Below, piece by piece: positions 38,274-38,686 of a stretch of 38,686 bases of DNA (position 1 is the stretch's first letter; every line of letters begins with the position of its first letter). This stretch comes from Acetobacter papayae JCM 25143. GTDB taxonomy: Bacteria > Pseudomonadota > Alphaproteobacteria > Acetobacterales > Acetobacteraceae. A model generated the notes under the pieces. That model did not search any database. It worked only from the letters and a program-made list of their open reading frames with translations, and had not been told where the DNA came from. The translations under genes and the position numbers were made by a program. The stretch lies in assembly GCF_000613285.1 (NCBI RefSeq), contig NZ_BAIN01000022.1, positions 1 to 38,686 of the forward strand. The letters run 5' to 3'.

Positions 38274-38686
38274 GTGAGGCCGATTTCTGGAAAAGTGACT
38301 GACGCAGCCTCGAACCTTACGCTGCTGGGCGCAACCGTATGGATGGGCGCGCAGTCTTTTGCCTTCGCCGCTGATGTCGATCTGGACCATGCGGACGGTA
38401 AAAAGAAAAAAACCGCCGACCATAAACATGCCGGACAGCATAAAACCGTGCCTGGTTACGAGCAGGTCGAGGTTATCGGTCAGTTCAGGAACCGGTCTCC
38501 GAAATTTACCGCGTCCATTCTGGATACACCCAAGAGCGTTTCGGTCATCTCGCGTCAGATGCTCGATGAAACATCCTCCATACGCTGGCTGATGCCCTGC
38601 GCAATGTGCCGGGCATTACAATGGGTGCGGGCGGAGGGCGGGAACCCGTGGGGGACAGGCCGTTTCGTTGCGGGGGCGGAGGATGC
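38274..38686 (+). CDS. TonB-dependent siderophore receptor, N-terminal part (cut by window end, frame breaks)
   Basis: The first frame, from GTG 38274 (Shine-Dalgarno AAAGGA at 38261-38266), gives a signal peptide NLTLLGATVWMGAQSFAFAA, a His/Lys-rich linker, and the plug-domain start GYEQVEVIGQFRNRSPKFTA then ILDTPKSVSVISRQMLDETS. After that the family sequence moves to another frame (TLADALRNVPGITMGAG), then back (EGGNPWG), so two shifts occur between about 38580 and 38660. TonB receptors import ferric siderophores through the outer membrane. The likely start is GTG because no ATG precedes the signal peptide in frame. The barrel lies outside the window. Confidence 0.82.
   Translation, partial: MRPISGKVTDAASNLTLLGATVWMGAQSFAFAADVDLDHADGKKKKTADHKHAGQHKTVPGYEQVEVIGQFRNRSPKFTASILDTPKSVSVISRQMLDETSSIRWLMPCAMCRALQWVRAEGGNPWGTGRFVAGAED

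Overview
The window looks like chromosome of an acetic acid bacterium or close relative (Acetobacteraceae, Alphaproteobacteria). It is GC-rich, carries a near-complete hopanoid cluster (hpnA-B-C-D-E-shc-hpnG plus hpnL), and has alphaproteobacterial-type housekeeping genes. The family assignment is inference from gene content; no species is claimed.

Region 1 (1 to about 6255) is the right part of an integrated mobile element. A tyrosine recombinase gene ends beside a tRNA-Leu(UAA) at 6256-6340, and behind it lie MobC, a relaxase, an unrecognised 293-aa protein, a decayed IS3-type orfA, and a protein with the layout of a mono-ADP-ribosyltransferase. The left end of the element lies outside the window. 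Three short perfect hairpins upstream of mobC make a candidate oriT.

Region 2 (6398-10239, minus strand) holds a zinc peptidase-like protein, a YcgN/UPF0260 cysteine-cluster protein and an odd ABC-transporter-like set: a half-length permease, a solute-binding protein, and an ATPase subunit whose catalytic motifs are all degenerate. Region 3 (10312-14454, plus strand) has a DUF883/YqjE-like membrane pair, then a MarR regulator, a DUF1656 protein, an HlyD adaptor and a NodT-type outer-membrane factor. No inner-membrane pump accompanies this efflux set.

Region 4 (14517-22705, minus strand) is the hopanoid operon: HpnC, HpnD and HpnE make squalene, Shc cyclises it, and HpnG, HpnA and HpnB act on side-chain or head-group steps. 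hpnL runs divergently and overlaps tyrA. Region 5 (24888-28590) contains a TPR protein, rpmJ, oxyR divergent from ahpC-ahpD (peroxide defence), and tRNA-Asp. Region 6 (28737-31898) has ppa, tRNA-Met, ettA and a GNAT acetyltransferase. Region 7 (31917-38074, minus strand) has mlaC and mlaA (outer-membrane lipid asymmetry), a DjlA-like J protein, and the queuosine set queA-tgt-queG with a small ribbon-helix-helix-like protein. Region 8 (38169-38686) is the start of a TonB-dependent receptor behind a strong Fur-box match.

A striking general feature is that at least fourteen genes are each broken by one or two apparent single-base shifts, including rpmJ, queA, tyrA, shc and oxyR. In most of them the family reading frame resumes at once in another phase. 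This is best read as indel error in the sequence rather than gene decay, so these genes are annotated across the break with the shift noted.
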